From: Siphonodentalium dalli
Lineage: Eukaryota; Mollusca; Scaphopoda; Gadilida; Siphonodentaliidae
Length of the DNA stretch: 64,000 nt
Direction: 5' to 3'
Assembly: GCA_032622095.1 (NCBI GenBank)
Contig: CP136066.1
Location: forward strand, 226,366,961-226,430,960
Under the pieces are notes generated by a model. The model did no database searches. It saw nothing but the letters and a program-made list of their open reading frames with translations, and was not told where the DNA came from. Every line of letters begins with the position of its first letter. Positions within the stretch are counted from its first letter, which is position 1. The position numbers were made by a program, and so were the translations under genes. Shown in pieces: positions 34,134-46,811 of this stretch.

Positions 34134-36528
34134 TTAGTTAAACATTTCTTATTCGGAATGTATCGCGATATATATATGCAATTTTTTATTTACAATTTAC
34201 TGAGTATTAGTGATAGTATTCAATTTATGACCAAGTGGTTTTGTTTATGTTTACCTTACGATTGCTGGAATATTTTCGATGTCACTTCGTAAGGTTGAGT
34301 TTGCATACTTATTATAAATGGATATCATGTTTGAACATTTTGAATATAATTCCCCTACTACCCGAGACGTCTATATCAGTCTTCCATTTATTATGTTTGC
34401 CATGCATGTTGGTGTCCATGTGCGTTTAGACAATTGTGTCGAGTACCAAAGCACTACATAGCGAGAAATAGTTCTTCGGTTCTGGTATGAATTTCCAAAC
34501 TTAATGAACCAAATTACACCAACTTTTAAAAAAATTTTGTGTGCTTGATCAGGGCAACGTGGTTAAGTTCACTTAGTATTTATATTAATACTGCGGATGT
34601 CCACACAATGTGGGTAAAATGTCGCCGATGGCAGTGCATGGTCTTGTCGAGTCATCAAGGGAGATAAACCATGCAGAAATGTTTTTATTTCACAATAAAT
34701 TACCGCTTTCAATTTACAAGTGATGTGGTTTTCAGAACAAATATCATGCCTTCTATGGAATAAACCCGTTTATAGTCGCAATTATGATATTTTATTACAT
34801 TTAATTGTAGTTTATTGAGCTGGTCACTAATGCCTAACTCATGTCATACACATGGTAATGTAGCGGCCTCGGACGAAAAACAGCATTTTGCTATCCCAAT
34901 ATCTCAGCTGGTTTTCATACGAGCAGACTTGAACTAGAGTTTGTTGTGAAGCGATGGTACAACAAGCAAGCCTGCACAAGTGTACATAGTAATAATATAT
35001 ATGGTTGTGATAATTCTAACTCTAAAATAGTTCACCATGCGCTCTCACACTGCCTGGCGACATTCACAGGTCAGAATCTCTGTACGTATATGATATTTTT
35101 TATACAATAAACTATTTATCTGTGTCTGTTGTTTAACTGCTTTATTATGCTTCTTTCCATTTGGTTGACTTACAATAACTGAGGAACGTGATTTGCGAGA
35201 CGAATAAATTTTCGTGGTTTCGTGGTTGTTGATAACCACGAAATTAAAAACCCCATGAAAAAAATATCTGAAACCATGGCAGTTTTATGTGGGAGGTAAC
35301 TTTATTGACCCGATGTACATTCAAAGTCTATGGTGCTAACTATCTATGAGTATATTAATGGAAGAGTAGCTATGGTCTAATTATAAATAACATAACAATA
35401 ACACATGTTTTAATTTTTAGCTATCAACTTTTGTGAAACCCGACACAATTAAGTCGACTTTTGTAACAAGCTTTTAAGAGACCTATTTTAAGAGACCTAT
35501 TTTAAGAGACCTATTTTAAGAGAACTATTTCCATATGTACATGTAGTTGACCGTTTGGGGGTAAATTTTATATGGGGCAGTTTTATTTAGATGTTGGGTT
35601 TGGTAAATAATGCCCGTTCTCACATTGATTGTTTTGAGAAGCAAGTGACTTGCATAGGCTTCTGTAATAAAATCATTTTGTTAACATTCTCGATAGTCGG
35701 TAACAAAATCTTGGACACTTGATGTTCTAATTACGCCTACAATGTGGAAGGACAATTCTCGATGGCTGCTGCAATTCTATTAGTTGGATTTGACTGTTAT
35801 TATTGGGAATTTGGAGGTGACAGTTTTTAGATGCAAACCCACAAAAAAGTCATAAATGGCTGAACCACGAAAATTGATACCAACGAATTTAAAGTCATTA
35901 ACAGTAACAAACTCCAATCAGGGTTTACCTCTCTTGATGACTCTGTAAGATCGCTGCTAATGGCAACATTTCACCCACATTTGGTGGACTTCCATGATAT
36001 TAAGATATATACTAAGCGAGCAGAGCAAAATGCTGCCCTTGTTAAGCACATAAAATATCAATCTAAATTTGTGTGATATCTTACCTTGTTAGGAAAGTTC
36101 CACTAGAACCAAAGAACTATAATGTGAAATGGTGTGATTTGGTTCTCCGATTATTTTATCAACACAAAAGTCTAAAATCACATGGACGACAATGTCCCAA
36201 CAACACGCATGGTAAGCCAGACTGCAATTTTGACGAATTGCTTGCGAAAATCAACAAAAAAACAACCGCTCTGATCATCCATTCTGTCATTAAGTTTTCA
36301 GTGTGGGAATAGTTCTCAAAGAACATAGGAAATTTGACTTTGGCACGATTGTTTTTCGCCATTTTGGTTGGAAAACCCCGTGCTAAATAAAGAACAATAG
36401 ACTAGTACCCAGCCGGTGACAGAAAGGAAGTATGACTGGTGTGCTCTGGTAGAGATTGTCACAATTTGTTCGGTATGGAGAGGGAATCTGTTTATAGATC
36501 TGGTTCGGAGAGGGTTCATGAACTGTAC
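34134..36528. other. long intronic stretch with minor repeats only
   Basis: A small tandem of about four TTTTAAGAGACCTA units lies at about 35473-35530. A dyad with CGTGG/CCACGAAA words is at about 35205-35250. No exon or transposon ends were recognised. Confidence 0.4.
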
Positions 36529-36608
36529 CTGATATGCAAAATTAAAGAAACGATCCTCTTCTAAATCTTCTTCACTCTGCTGAAAATAATTTCTTTTTAC
36601 TTCAAAAC
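36529..36608 (-). CDS. J-domain protein gene, exon 5
   Basis: Two bases completing Gly 112, then 26 codons (residues 113-138), FEVKRNYFQQSEED then LEEDRFFNFAYQ. Acceptor TGTTTCAG, donor GTACAG. The acidic/aromatic composition continues the style of exon 4. Only a phase-1 donor upstream avoids an immediate stop here, which decides how exon 4 ends. Confidence 0.8.
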
Positions 36609-36889
36609 CTGAAACAGAATTAGGTTGGCTGTTACAGAGCTGCCACAGGAAATTTTGGAAAACCGTTCTAAAATGAGAAATCTCATTTCCAAAGTGATGA
36701 TAAATAGTCCTGAATACATAGAAATTCAACTCGAAAATGGGAATTCATCGTATAATTATCACACAAAATAATTCACAACTCATTGGGGTACTTTATTCGC
36801 ATTCAAAGATGGCAATCAAGTCTGAGTTTATAACCCATAGAGAGCCCCACATAGACTGGAGCAGACGACATATTTCCTACTAAATCCTG

Positions 36890-36948
36890 AAAGTTACTCA
36901 TAATTCTGCTATGGTTAAGAAGTCGATTATTTAGGACATTATCAGCTG
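36890..36948. mobile_element. mariner-like MITE fragment
   Basis: CTGAAAGTTACTCATAATTC then TGCTATGGTTAAGAAGTCGA and TTAGGACATTA match the right arm of 31929-32097. The sequence to the left (ACCCATAGAGAGCCCCACAT) also recurs at 12168, beside a hAT-like insertion. Confidence 0.55.
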
Positions 36949-36990
36949 TCTCAATGAATTATACCTAAGGAGAAACATTCATACAAGTAT

Positions 36991-37429
36991 CAAGTCTGAG
37001 TTTAGTGTGCCTGTCATTTGCAGAATGAGGTCCCCAAAGGGTGAATTTAGTGATGCTATCCCACAAAGCGGGGACCTCTGTGGACCTCATTCTGTTTAGG
37101 CCTCATCTTCCCTGGAAAGTTTCTTTATTATCAAATTTCTATAGAAACTTCTTCACAAAGATTCTATTTCTTTTTTAGTTTAGTTTCTCTATATCCCCAA
37201 ATTGGCAGACGACACATTGCATAATCAAGGTTCCCAATGGGTGCAAATCACAATATTCAACATTTTGGAACTTCAAGCTGAGTCTATGTCTCCCATAGCA
37301 GATGAGGCCATGCAGAATGAGGTCACCAGAGGGTGAATTTAGTGATGCTGGCTATGTGGGATAGCATCACTAAATTCTCCTTCTGGGGACCTCTTTCTCA
37401 AAATGACAGACACACTATAATCAGGCTTG
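36991..37429. mobile_element. GAGGTCCCCAGAGGG-palindrome MITE, full copy
   Basis: Ends CAAGTCTGAGTTTAGTGTGC and CACACTATAATCAGGCTTG. The left palindrome is partly deleted. The spacer matches copy 1 (TCTGGAAAG-type run, TCTCTATATCCCCAAATTGG). Confidence 0.8.
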
Positions 37430-37735
37430 AGCATGCCTCAAAATATGTACTGGACATTTGCAGAATGAGGTCCCCAGAGGGTGAATTTAGTGACGCTACC
37501 CACACTGTGGACTAGCATCACCAAATTCATCCTCTGAGGACCTTATTCTGCAAATGACAGACACACTATAATCAGGCTTGAGCTTGGTGCTCCAACGGTT
37601 AGAGCATGCCTCAAAATATGTACTGGACATTAGCAGAATGAGGTCCCCAGAGGGTGAATTTAGTGACGCTACCCACACTGTGGACTAGCATCACCAAATT
37701 CATCCTCTGAAGACCTTATTCTACATGGCCTTTAC
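37430..37735. repeat. two further palindrome units in tandem
   Basis: GCATGCCTCAAAATATGTAC then TGGACATT(T/A)GCAGAATGAG starts each unit. The two units (about 37432 and 37607) are nearly identical, a recent duplication. Confidence 0.8.
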
Positions 37736-37805
37736 ATTTTTGTATTTGATGACATTCATATATTCTCTTTGTGTTTTAGATATATCAATCTAGAAGGTAT
37801 ATCAC

Positions 37806-38075
37806 TAGGGGCCTTGGTGACTCAGTTGGTTAGGGGTACAACTCCAAGCCATGAGAGTTAAAATCCACATGTTTCCATCATGGACTTTGTAACTCAAAAT
37901 TGTTATCTGGAGGAGTTGCCAGTTATTCGCCAGTGGTTTGCCGCACATGGTCATCGAGTTTATCAGCCATTGAAATCACTGTTAGATTTCCTCCACCACT
38001 AAAACTGGCAATGTCGTGATATGGCCTTAGTTGCTGAAAGCGACATTTAACCTAATCAATCAATTAATCACTACT
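37806..38075 (+). mobile_element. tRNA-derived SINE
   Basis: A tRNA-like head, GGGGCCTTGGTGACTCAGTT-GGTTAGGGG (box A type), has a diverged box B near GAGTTAAAATCC. A conserved-looking body (CCAGTGGTTTGCCGCACATG) and a 3' end GAAAGCGACATTTAACCTAA with an ATCA/ATTA tail follow. This tail style is known from bivalve SINEs. It is not a functional tRNA, since the box B and folded arms are poor. Confidence 0.7.
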
Positions 38076-38429
38076 GGGTTCTCAAATGTTAAGTTCTATT
38101 TGATTAGCACTGGGTTCCCTGATACACACAACAAAGAGATCTCATTTGAATAACAGTTGATGAATTTACTCGATCTTGTTTCCTAGAGGAATTTATTATT
38201 TACAAATAAACCTATATAATACAGGATTGTCAGAAGACAGACTATACCATCAACTGAGTAGGTAGAGAAAACATATCAACTGAGTAGGTAGAGAAAACAT
38301 ATAATCTACCTTACTGATATTTAAAATCACACAGTATTATTCAAGTCAAGGAACCCACCCATCAAAGCTCAGAGTTATCAGATATTGATTTTTGAAATCA
38401 GTTATTTTTCAAGGGATGTTCGTCAGGTG

Positions 38430-38572
38430 TTAACCCTTCAATGACTGGAGCTTCCTGAATTTGTTTTTGCGAAAACCCTGTGCCTCGCATAAATAAGAGA
38501 ATACACTGTCATGGACCTTGTAAGCCAGTGCATTCTCTTATATATGTGAGGCTCCCATCATGAAAGGGTTAA
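38430..38572. mobile_element. TTAA-flanked MITE, GATGGGAGC family, short copy
   Basis: TTAACCCTTCAATGACTGGA at the left, CTCCCATCATGAAAGGGTTA-A at the right. The interior keeps broken hairpin pieces. It pairs with 29873-30080. Confidence 0.7.
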
Positions 38573-38940
38573 ACAACCACCTCAAATATCACATAAACCA
38601 GAGATGTAATTCACGTGTGATCATATCACTTTTAGTTTTAGTGTAATAAAATAAGTGTAAACCTACCTTAATTTTTCTGATATTTATCACAACCAAACAT
38701 TAAATGTTCTTTGGCAAAATAGGTAGGGTGTAACACTTATTACAATTCTTTCTGAAAAATCGTATTTGTGGCATGTTTTAACACATGTATCTGTATTCAC
38801 TTATTCACACATGTTGATACATTTTGTCGACTTCGTCTGCATGTGCTTAGTGTGTGTGAGCGATAAATCCAACATTCAGCTCTGTCCAACTCAATTTTAC
38901 AGGATAACTTCCATTGTTTCAGTGTGATTATATGTGACCC

Positions 38941-39379
38941 GCCATTTCAAATCCAGTCGTAAGTCGGGATTTTTTTACCCTGTTCCAATGCATTCTCTTA
39001 TATATGCGAGTCGACCATAGGTCGCCTCGCATATATAAGAGAATGCATTGGCCTAACAATTTTTTATCATTTTTTTAAATAAATGTTTCTTACAATTTTT
39101 AGGACATAAAATAAAAAATATCCATTACCCTGCAGGGAGCCCCACACATATATAGAAGCATATAGAAGAGTGTCGAATGCTCATGTTTGTATGGGGCTCT
39201 GTATGGGTGAAATTATAAAATTGTTAAAGAATACAAGAAAAAATTATTAAAATTGTTAAAAATTGTTAGGCCAATGCATTCTCTTATATATAGGTCGACT
39301 CGCATATATAAGAGAATGCATTGGCACAGGGTAAAAAAAATCCCGACTTACGACTGGATTTGATATGGCGGGTCACATA
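38941..39379. mobile_element. TA-flanked MITE with two hairpins (TATGTGACCCGCCAT ends)
   Basis: Inverted ends TATGTGACCCGCCAT and ATGGCGGGTCACATA extend through AAATCCAGTCGTAAGTCGGG (about 55 bp). TA is on both sides (38939-38940, 39380-39381). Hairpins at about 38984-39052 and 39268-39328 (the second lost part of its loop). The ends are unlike the TTAA families, yet the hairpin is the same. Confidence 0.75.
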
Positions 39380-39428
39380 TATGCTTAGGCATGGAATGGT
39401 ATGCTATTCGAAATGGAATTATCATTAT

Positions 39429-39874
39429 ACAAGGCTAAGTCTGGATATAGTGTGCCTGACATTTGCAGAATGAGGACCCCAGAGGGTGAATGTAGTAACA
39501 CTATCCTACACAGTGGGCTAGCATCAGCAAATTCTCCCTCTGGAGACCTCATTCTGCTTTGGCCTCATCTTCTGGGAAGTATCTATTGTCTCAAATTAAC
39601 ATTGTTTTTAGTTACTTTTCCCCTTCTGTTCATTTTTCTATATCCCCTAATTAGTAGAAGATAAAATGCATAATCGAGATGACTAATGGGTGAACATCAC
39701 CAACTTCAACTGGAGAACTTCAATCTGATCCAAAGTCTCCGATAGGCCTAAGCAGAATGAGGTTCCCAGGGGTGAATTTGTCCATGCTAGCCTGCTGTGT
39801 GTGATAGTGTCACTATATTCACCCTCTGGGGACCTCATTCTACAAATGTCAGACACACTATATCCAGTCTTGTA
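39429..39874. mobile_element. GAGGTCCCCAGAGGG-palindrome MITE, full copy
   Basis: Ends ACAAGGCTAAGTCTGGATAT and CACTATATCCAGTCTTGT. Two diverged palindromes and the standard spacer with AATGGGTGAACATCACCAAC. Confidence 0.75.
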
Positions 39875-40127
39875 CAAGGCCACAATTCATCACTGTGGGT
39901 TAAAAGTTTTTAAGTCTAATGTGAATCGCGATTCTGCATATTGTTATGTGAACATTAATGCGGATACGTATTGTATAATAGCAGGGGTGTATCGTCATAG
40001 CGCTAGCATACTTACGATTTTTAAAGATATATTCTGCAAACACATCTATAAATATCTTCTTGAGATATCCCATCTGCAAATAAAATAAGATACTATGAAT
40101 GGCTTTGATTTCCCCAGCCTCAATTTT

Positions 40128-40503
40128 CAGGGGCGCCGGAAGAGGGGGGGCAGAGGGGACAGCTGACCCCCCCTGCCCTTGACCAAGGGGGGCGAGCGGG
40201 GGCAGGACTTGCCCTTTTTCTGGAGACAGAAAATGCTTTTTGTGTGTTTAATCTCGTGTTTTTATAGCAAAATGTGACTTTTTTGGTCCAAATACCACCA
40301 ATTTCACAAGGAATATTAATTTTTTGTCAATTTTATCACAAAACGGCCATAAAAACCGAAAAATACCATTAAAATAGGGATTTTTGCCAGAATGAATTTA
40401 TGGTTATTTTCCCCGAGTTTGCTGAGAAAATGCCCTTTTTTGCGGAAAAGTGCCCTTTTTGTAGGCTCTGCCCCCCTGCCCTTGGATGCTTCCGGCGCCC
40501 CTG
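40128..40503. mobile_element. short hAT element (CAGGGGCGCCGGAAG termini)
   Basis: A perfect 15-bp inverted repeat, CAGGGGCGCCGGAAG / CTTCCGGCGCCCCTG, with the duplication TCAATTTT at 40120-40127 and 40504-40511. 376 bp with no coding capacity; AAAATGC and TGCCC words repeat inside. Confidence 0.9.
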
Positions 40504-40667
40504 TCAATTTTCGTAGGGACGTGAATTCGTGGATCAGATATCCACATCAACATGTCGTACAATAGCAGGTTTATGACATCTTTGAGTAGGCATTATTGAG
40601 AAATCGGGTATTCCGGCGCCGAAAGAGTATCACACAATCAGTGCACTATAACAGCTACCGGCTTCTT

Positions 40668-41120
40668 TTAACCCTTTCAGTGCCAGATCAGATTTTTGTA
40701 TCAACCCATATACCCTGTGCCAATGCATTCTCTTATATATGCGAGTCGACCATAGGTCGCCTCGCATATATAAGAGAATGCATTGGCCTAACAATTTTTC
40801 ATCATTTGTTATTATTTTTTACAATTTTTTTTAATTTTAGTAAATTTTTCTTATATTCTTTAACTCTTTCAGTGCAAGACTTATTTTGTAGGTTTAGTGC
40901 CAGGGAATCTTACATTTTTCATGGGCATCAAAATTATTACTATGAATACTTGGTGATAGTTTTGAGTTATAAAATGCCCCTAAGGTTTTATCCAGTTTGT
41001 TTTTAAATTCGCTATAGCATGCTTAAGCAAACCCAGAAAAAAAACAACATTTTTTAGGGCCGATTTTACAGACCGTAAATTAGGGCCGATGAGATCGGCC
41101 CCTGGCACTCAAAGAGTTAA
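40668..41120. mobile_element. TTAA-flanked MITE, CAGTGCCAG family
   Basis: TTAACCCTTTCAGTGCCAG at the left; CTGGCACTCAAAGAGTTAA at the right. It holds one 69-bp hairpin (about 40718-40787). A second internal CTTTCAGTGC copy at about 40865 hints at a composite. Confidence 0.7.
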
Positions 41121-41214
41121 CACGCTGGAGAGGTAGTTATTTATGTTTTATGCACGTGGTAAAACCAAGGCTTTATTAAGAGACCAATTCATTGAGCATT
41201 GTTCATACAAACTA

Positions 41215-41613
41215 TTAACCCTTTACCCAACAAACCGGCCAAAACCGCCAAATAAAGCTTCAACAGCCTAAAATATCTTCGGTCTGTCTCAATAGAACCA
41301 TACAAATATGGATATCATTGGAACCGGCTCCTTGACCACATTGTGATGGTTACAGTTATGCCATGTGCCAATGCATTCTCTTATATATGCGAGTCGACCA
41401 TAGGTCGCCTCGCATATATAAGAGAATGCATTGGCCTAAAAAAAATCTTTTTTTAACACTTTTTACCATTTTTTCTTACATTCTTTAACAATTTTATAAT
41501 TTTTAATGTGTTAAACCAATGCATTCTCTTATATATGCGAGGCGACCTATGGTCGACTCGCATATATAAGAGAATGCATTGGCACAGGGCCCTTCTGTTG
41601 GGTAAAGGGTTAA
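41215..41613. mobile_element. piggyBac-type MITE, copy E
   Basis: TTAACCCTTTACCCAACA / TGTTGGGTAAAGGGTTAA. Hairpins at about 41367-41435 and 41515-41583. The body is almost identical to copies B, C and D. Confidence 0.9.
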
Positions 41614-42828
41614 AGGGATCAGATGATAATAGGTTACTGAATAGGTTACTGACAAATTAAATTAATTACATTTCATCTCATCTTCCGTGTTTTTGTCAAC
41701 CAATTTTGTGTGTTTGTCAACCAATATTACGACATGCCGATCTTCGCTTCAATCTCGTATATTGATATTTACTTTACCAACCCTGAGTCAATTAGTTCGT
41801 TGGATGTTGATTTCATGGTCGGGTCAAAAACACGAAATCAATGAATAGACCCACAAAAAAATGATTTTACAGTAGATGTATTCAAGGTTACATCCAGCAG
41901 AATAAAAACAATTTATAACTAACTGAAGTTAGCTCCACAAATCAGCTAATTAGTTAGCGTCGGCAGAGGCAAATTCAAAGACAAAAACAAGAGCATCGCT
42001 AGGGCGAGGCAAAATACATACTTTAGGCATTTTGAATTGTACTACCGCAAAATAAAATGATCATTTGAGCTTACAAAGAATATCTGAACCTAATTTTAAT
42101 GGCAAAATGCGGTAAAATTCTAAGTAGAAAAACGGCTGTAACTCATGTGAAAATAATCTATATTCGAACTTGGCCTGTATCTTTAGCCGGGAAAAACACA
42201 TACCAACTTTGGTTCAGATCAAATAATCCAAACTGGAGTTATCGATCGGAAACGAAATTTTTTAACAGATGGAGGGATGGCTAATGGACAGATGGATGGC
42301 TCGACAGACAGACGGACAGACTGATTACATATTATGACCTTTTTTCAAATTTGACACAATTTGAAATGCACGGACAGACAGACAGACATGCTGATTATAA
42401 CAGTCCTCCGAAATGTTTCAGGGGACAAAAAGGAGGCATAACTCAGTCAACAATTTGAACTTGATCTGCGCATTCTCAAATGTCAACAACAAATCAAATT
42501 CCATGGAATTTTGAGTAATATTGTTGAAGTTATAATCCAGAAAAACCCAAACACATACACAAAGGCACACACGGACGAACGGACATGCTAATTATAATGG
42601 ACTTTTGGGGGACAAAAAATATGATACAATCCACAATAATATGTCACCCTATAAATGCAATGAGATGAATTTGGAAACTTGAACCCGATACCACAAACAG
42701 CAAAAATTTTAGCGAATTGCTGATCTATATATATAAGCTTTGGATGTTAGCGTAACCATGCCCACAGAGGTTATTTAGACACTAACCAGAAATCAGTGCC
42801 GTTATTTTCCAATGGCATCATGATAGGT
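41614..42828. other. intronic stretch with degenerate dispersed repeats
   Basis: Contains GACAGACAGACGGACAGAC-like stretches (about 42300 and 42370) and phrases such as GGCTGTAACTC that belong to ACGG-tailed repeats. No exon was seen. Confidence 0.45.
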
Positions 42829-44677
42829 CAGAGTCCGCGCTGGACAGAAATTTACTTTTGCCAAATAAATTGCCAAACGAAGATATTTTTTGCCAAATTC
42901 TTTTAGAATTTGCCAAATATTATCCCTGTTTATAATAGTATCATTTTCTGGTACCTTGATTGAGTCTTATGTTTCGACACTCGCGGTTTGATATCGATAG
43001 AAAAGCAGTTAGTTAATGATTATACTCTCATCTCTATTATGGTTTATCATACAACAATAAACCAATCACCGAACAACAAGAGATGGACTGTCGTCCGGTG
43101 CATACCCCCTCATGGCATACCGCCTAGTGTGGGCACATCTATAACTTACGATGGCTATACTCAGACATATGGACCCAGAAATCAGCATTTTCATATAAAC
43201 AAAGATGAATAACTATAGAACAAAAAACCAAAACAAACATTTGAATGTGCCATTAAATGTCCTCATAGTGGTGAACATCCATACAAAATTTCATTGAGAT
43301 CCGAGCATTACTGTTCAAGTTATGAGCTGAACAGACATCGGATGGATCAAACAGCCAACATTTCCAGATAAACAAAGATGAATTACTCTAGAATGGAAAA
43401 GCAGAACAGAACAATGGAACCCCCTATTGAATGTCCTCATAGTGGTGAACATCTATACAAAATTCCATTGAGATCCCAGCACAACTGTTGAAGTTACGAC
43501 ATGAACAGACACCAGATGGACCAAAAAGCCAACATTTCCAGATGAACAAAGATGAATAACTCTAGAATGGAAAAGCGGAACAAAACGATGGAACCCTCTT
43601 TTTAATGTCCTCATAGCAGTGAACATCCATACCAAATCCCATTGAGATCCCAGTACAACTGTCGAAGTTACAATATGAACAGACACCAGACGAACCAAAA
43701 AGCCAACATTTCCAGATGAACAAAGATGTATAACTCTAGAATGGAAAATCCGAACAAAACGATGGAACCCTCTATTGAATGCCCTGATAGCAGTGAACAT
43801 CCATACAAAATTTCATTGAGATCCGAGCACTACTGTTCAGGTTATGACATGAACAGACACCAGATGGACCAAAAATCCAACATTTCAAGATAAACAAAGA
43901 TGAATAACTCTAGAATGGAAAATCCGAACAAAACGATGGAACCCTCTATTTAATGTCCTCATAGTTGTGAACATCCACACCAAATTTGGTTGAGATCCCA
44001 GCACAACTGTTGAAGTTACGACATGAACAGACACCAGACGGACCAAAAAGCCACTATTTCCAGATAAACAAAGATGAATAACTCTAGAATGGAAAATCCA
44101 AACAAAACGATGGAACCCTCTATTTAATGTCCTCATAATAGTGAACATCCATACCTAATTTCATTGAGATCCGAGCACTACTGTTCAAGTTATGACACGA
44201 ACAGACATCGGACGGACGTACGGACTCACGGACGCACGCACGGACGGACGCACGGACGCACGGACGGACGGACGGACAGGTGCAAAACAGTATACCCCCC
44301 TTTTTTTTTTAAAAGGGGGTATAATAAAATGGTAGAAGCATTGCTTCATTGGAAGGGAACATCACAAGGGGATTAGCTATGTAAATACCACCACCACCAC
44401 AATAAATACGGGTAATCCCTCCACCCATCGATACTAATGCTATCAGATTAACTGCATCTTGTTATCTTTGCCGAATCCATATAAAACATATAAAAACTTA
44501 TATAATTCCATTCTAATAATTTCCTAAAATGAATGGTATTGATTTACCAATATTTTTCAACTTTATTGAGGAATTAAAAAGTGACTTGCCAAAACTTTTG
44601 CCAAATGAAAATATTTTTTGCCAAATGTGAATTATTTTTGCCATTGGCAAATTTGGCAAGTGGCAGCGCAAACCCTG
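42829..44677. mobile_element. hAT-like element (TTTGCCAAAT-rich ends) carrying a nested array
   Basis: CAGAGTCCGCGCTGG at the left and CAGCGCAAACCCTG at the right. Subterminal TTGCCAAAT repeats recur at both ends, as in 12200-13479. Flanks TCATGATAGGT and TCAGATAGGT suggest a slightly altered target duplication. The array at 43250-44325 is inside. Confidence 0.55.
43250..44325. repeat. array of about six 174-bp units ending in ACGG tract and TATACCCCC hairpin
   Basis: Units contain GTGAACATCCATAC, TCATTGAGATCC, AACAAAGATGAATAACTC and AACAAAACGATGGAACCCTC. The array ends in a long ACGG/ACGC run (44205-44280) and then TATACCCCCC ... GGGGGTATA. Inverted relative of 10301-10680. Confidence 0.9.
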
Positions 44678-44715
44678 TCAGATAGGTGCAGGAAATAGCC
44701 AGAGTTTACCAAAAA

Positions 44716-46607
44716 TGAAAGTGTCAATGACACTGTAGCTCAACTTAGGTAGGGGAATAATTTAATGGTTGACAGTAAATGGAGGAATAGGAAAGGTGAT
44801 AATTGAAATGTCTAACCTGCGCCAAAGGATTTAGTGATGCAAAGAGTAAAATACAAGATGGCTGCTGGTGGCCATTTTTTTTGACCAATTGACCCCAAAA
44901 GGACTCGTTCCCATCTACGTATAATTGTTAACATCCATGACAAATTTTATGAAGATCTGACCAAAGCTACGACCTACAAATTTCATGATGATCAGACGAA
45001 CAGTACGACCTGTAGACCGCGCCAATGGATTGAATTTTGAAATCCAAGATGGCCGCTGGCAGCCATGTTATTTGGCCGAATGACCCCACAATGATTCGTT
45101 CCCATCTACATGTCAATGTCAACATTCATGACAAATTTCATAAAGATTAGACCAAAGGTACAACTCGTTCCCATCTACATGTCAGTGTTAACATCCATGA
45201 CAAATTTAATAAAGATCAGACCAAAGGTATGACCTGTAGCCCACGCCAAAGGATTTAGTCATGCAAAGAGTAAAATGCTGGTGGCCATGTTTTTTGACCG
45301 AATGACCCCAAAACGACTCGTTCCCATCTACATGTCATTGTTATAATTCATGACAAATTTCATGACCATCTGACCAAAGCTACGACCTGTAGCCCACACC
45401 AAAGGATTTAGTCATGCAAAGAGTAAAATCCAAGATGGCTGCTGGCGGCCATGTTTTTTGACCGAATGACCCCAAAACGACTCGATCCCATCTACATGTC
45501 ATTATTAACATCAATGACAAATTTCATGATGATCAGACGAACAGTACAACCTGTAGCCCGCGCCAATGGATTGAATCTTGAAATCTAAGATGGCTGCCAG
45601 CGGCCATGTTTTTTGGCCGAATGACCCCAAAATGACTCGTTCCCATCTACATGTCAATGTCAACATTCATGACAAATTTCATCAAGATCAGACCAAAGGT
45701 ACGACCTGTAGCCCGCACCAAACGATTTAGTCATGCAAATAGTAAAATCCAAGATGGCTGCTGGCGGCCATGTTTTTCGGCCGAACGACCCCAAAATCCC
45801 TCGTTCCCATCTACATGTCATTGTTAACATCCATGACAACTTTCATGATGTTCCCATCAAAGCTACGACCTGTAGCCCGCGCCAAAGGATTTAGTCATGC
45901 AAAGAGTAAAATCCAAGATGGCTGCTGGCGGCCATGTTTATTGGCCGAACGACCCCAAAATGACTCGTTCCCATCTACATGTCAATATTAACATCCATGA
46001 CAAATTTCATGATGATCAGACAAACAGTACGACCTGTAGGCCGCGTCAATGGATTGAATTTTGAAATCTAAGATGGCCGCCAGCGGCCATGTTTTTTGGC
46101 CGAATGACCCCACAATTATTCGTTCCCATCTACATGTTAATGTCAACATTCTTGACAAATTTCATAAAGATTAGACCAAAGGTACAACCTGTAGCCCGCG
46201 CCAAAGGATTTAGTCATGCAAAGAGTAAAATCCAAGATGGCTGCTGGCAGCCATGTTTTTTGGGCCGAACGACCCCAAAATCACTCGTTCCCATCTACAT
46301 GTCAATATTAACATCAATGACAAATTTCATGATGATCAGATGAACAGTACGACCTGTAGGCCGCGCCAATGGATTGAATCTTGAAATCCAAGATGGCTGC
46401 CAGCGGCCATGTTTTTTTGGCCGAATGACCCCAAAATGACTCGTTCCCATCTACATGTCAATGTCAACATTCATGACAAATTTCATGAAGATCAGACCAA
46501 AGGTACAACCTGTAGCCCGCGCCAAAGGAAATTGTTGACGGACACACGGACGACGGACGCCAAACCATGGCAATAGCTCAAACTTACAAAAGTAAGTTGA
46601 GCTAATA
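44716..46607. repeat. tandem array I of about 163-bp units
   Basis: Each unit carries ACTCGTTCCCATCTACATGT, CATGACAAATTTCATGA, GTACGACCTGTAGCCCGCGC, ATCCAAGATGGCTGC and GGCCATGTTTTTTGGCCGAA. The head is AATGAAAGTGTCAATGACAC. The tail is an ACGG run plus CCATGGCAATAGCTCAAACT. Confidence 0.9.
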
Positions 46608-46811
46608 AAGTAGTTGTGTTTTCTTTAAAAGTACGATTGATGCAGTAAACATTTTCAGTACATTAGTTGAATAATACATTCTTTCAGCGGACAATGTGTG
46701 AAGCGAAAATATTGCCATCATGACAACACTATTAAAGTATTTCACCACCACAGACATAGTAAAATGCACAAATGGTCAGTCATGAGCACATACAGTTGAC
46801 AGTGTATATAC

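Noticed and set aside
37806-37880. tRNA gene
   Set aside because: Only box A is good; box B and the acceptor stem are poor and a SINE body and tail follow.
43453-44148. Reverse ORFs with repeated SRVIHLCLSGN peptides
   Set aside because: They follow the 174-bp array and break between units.
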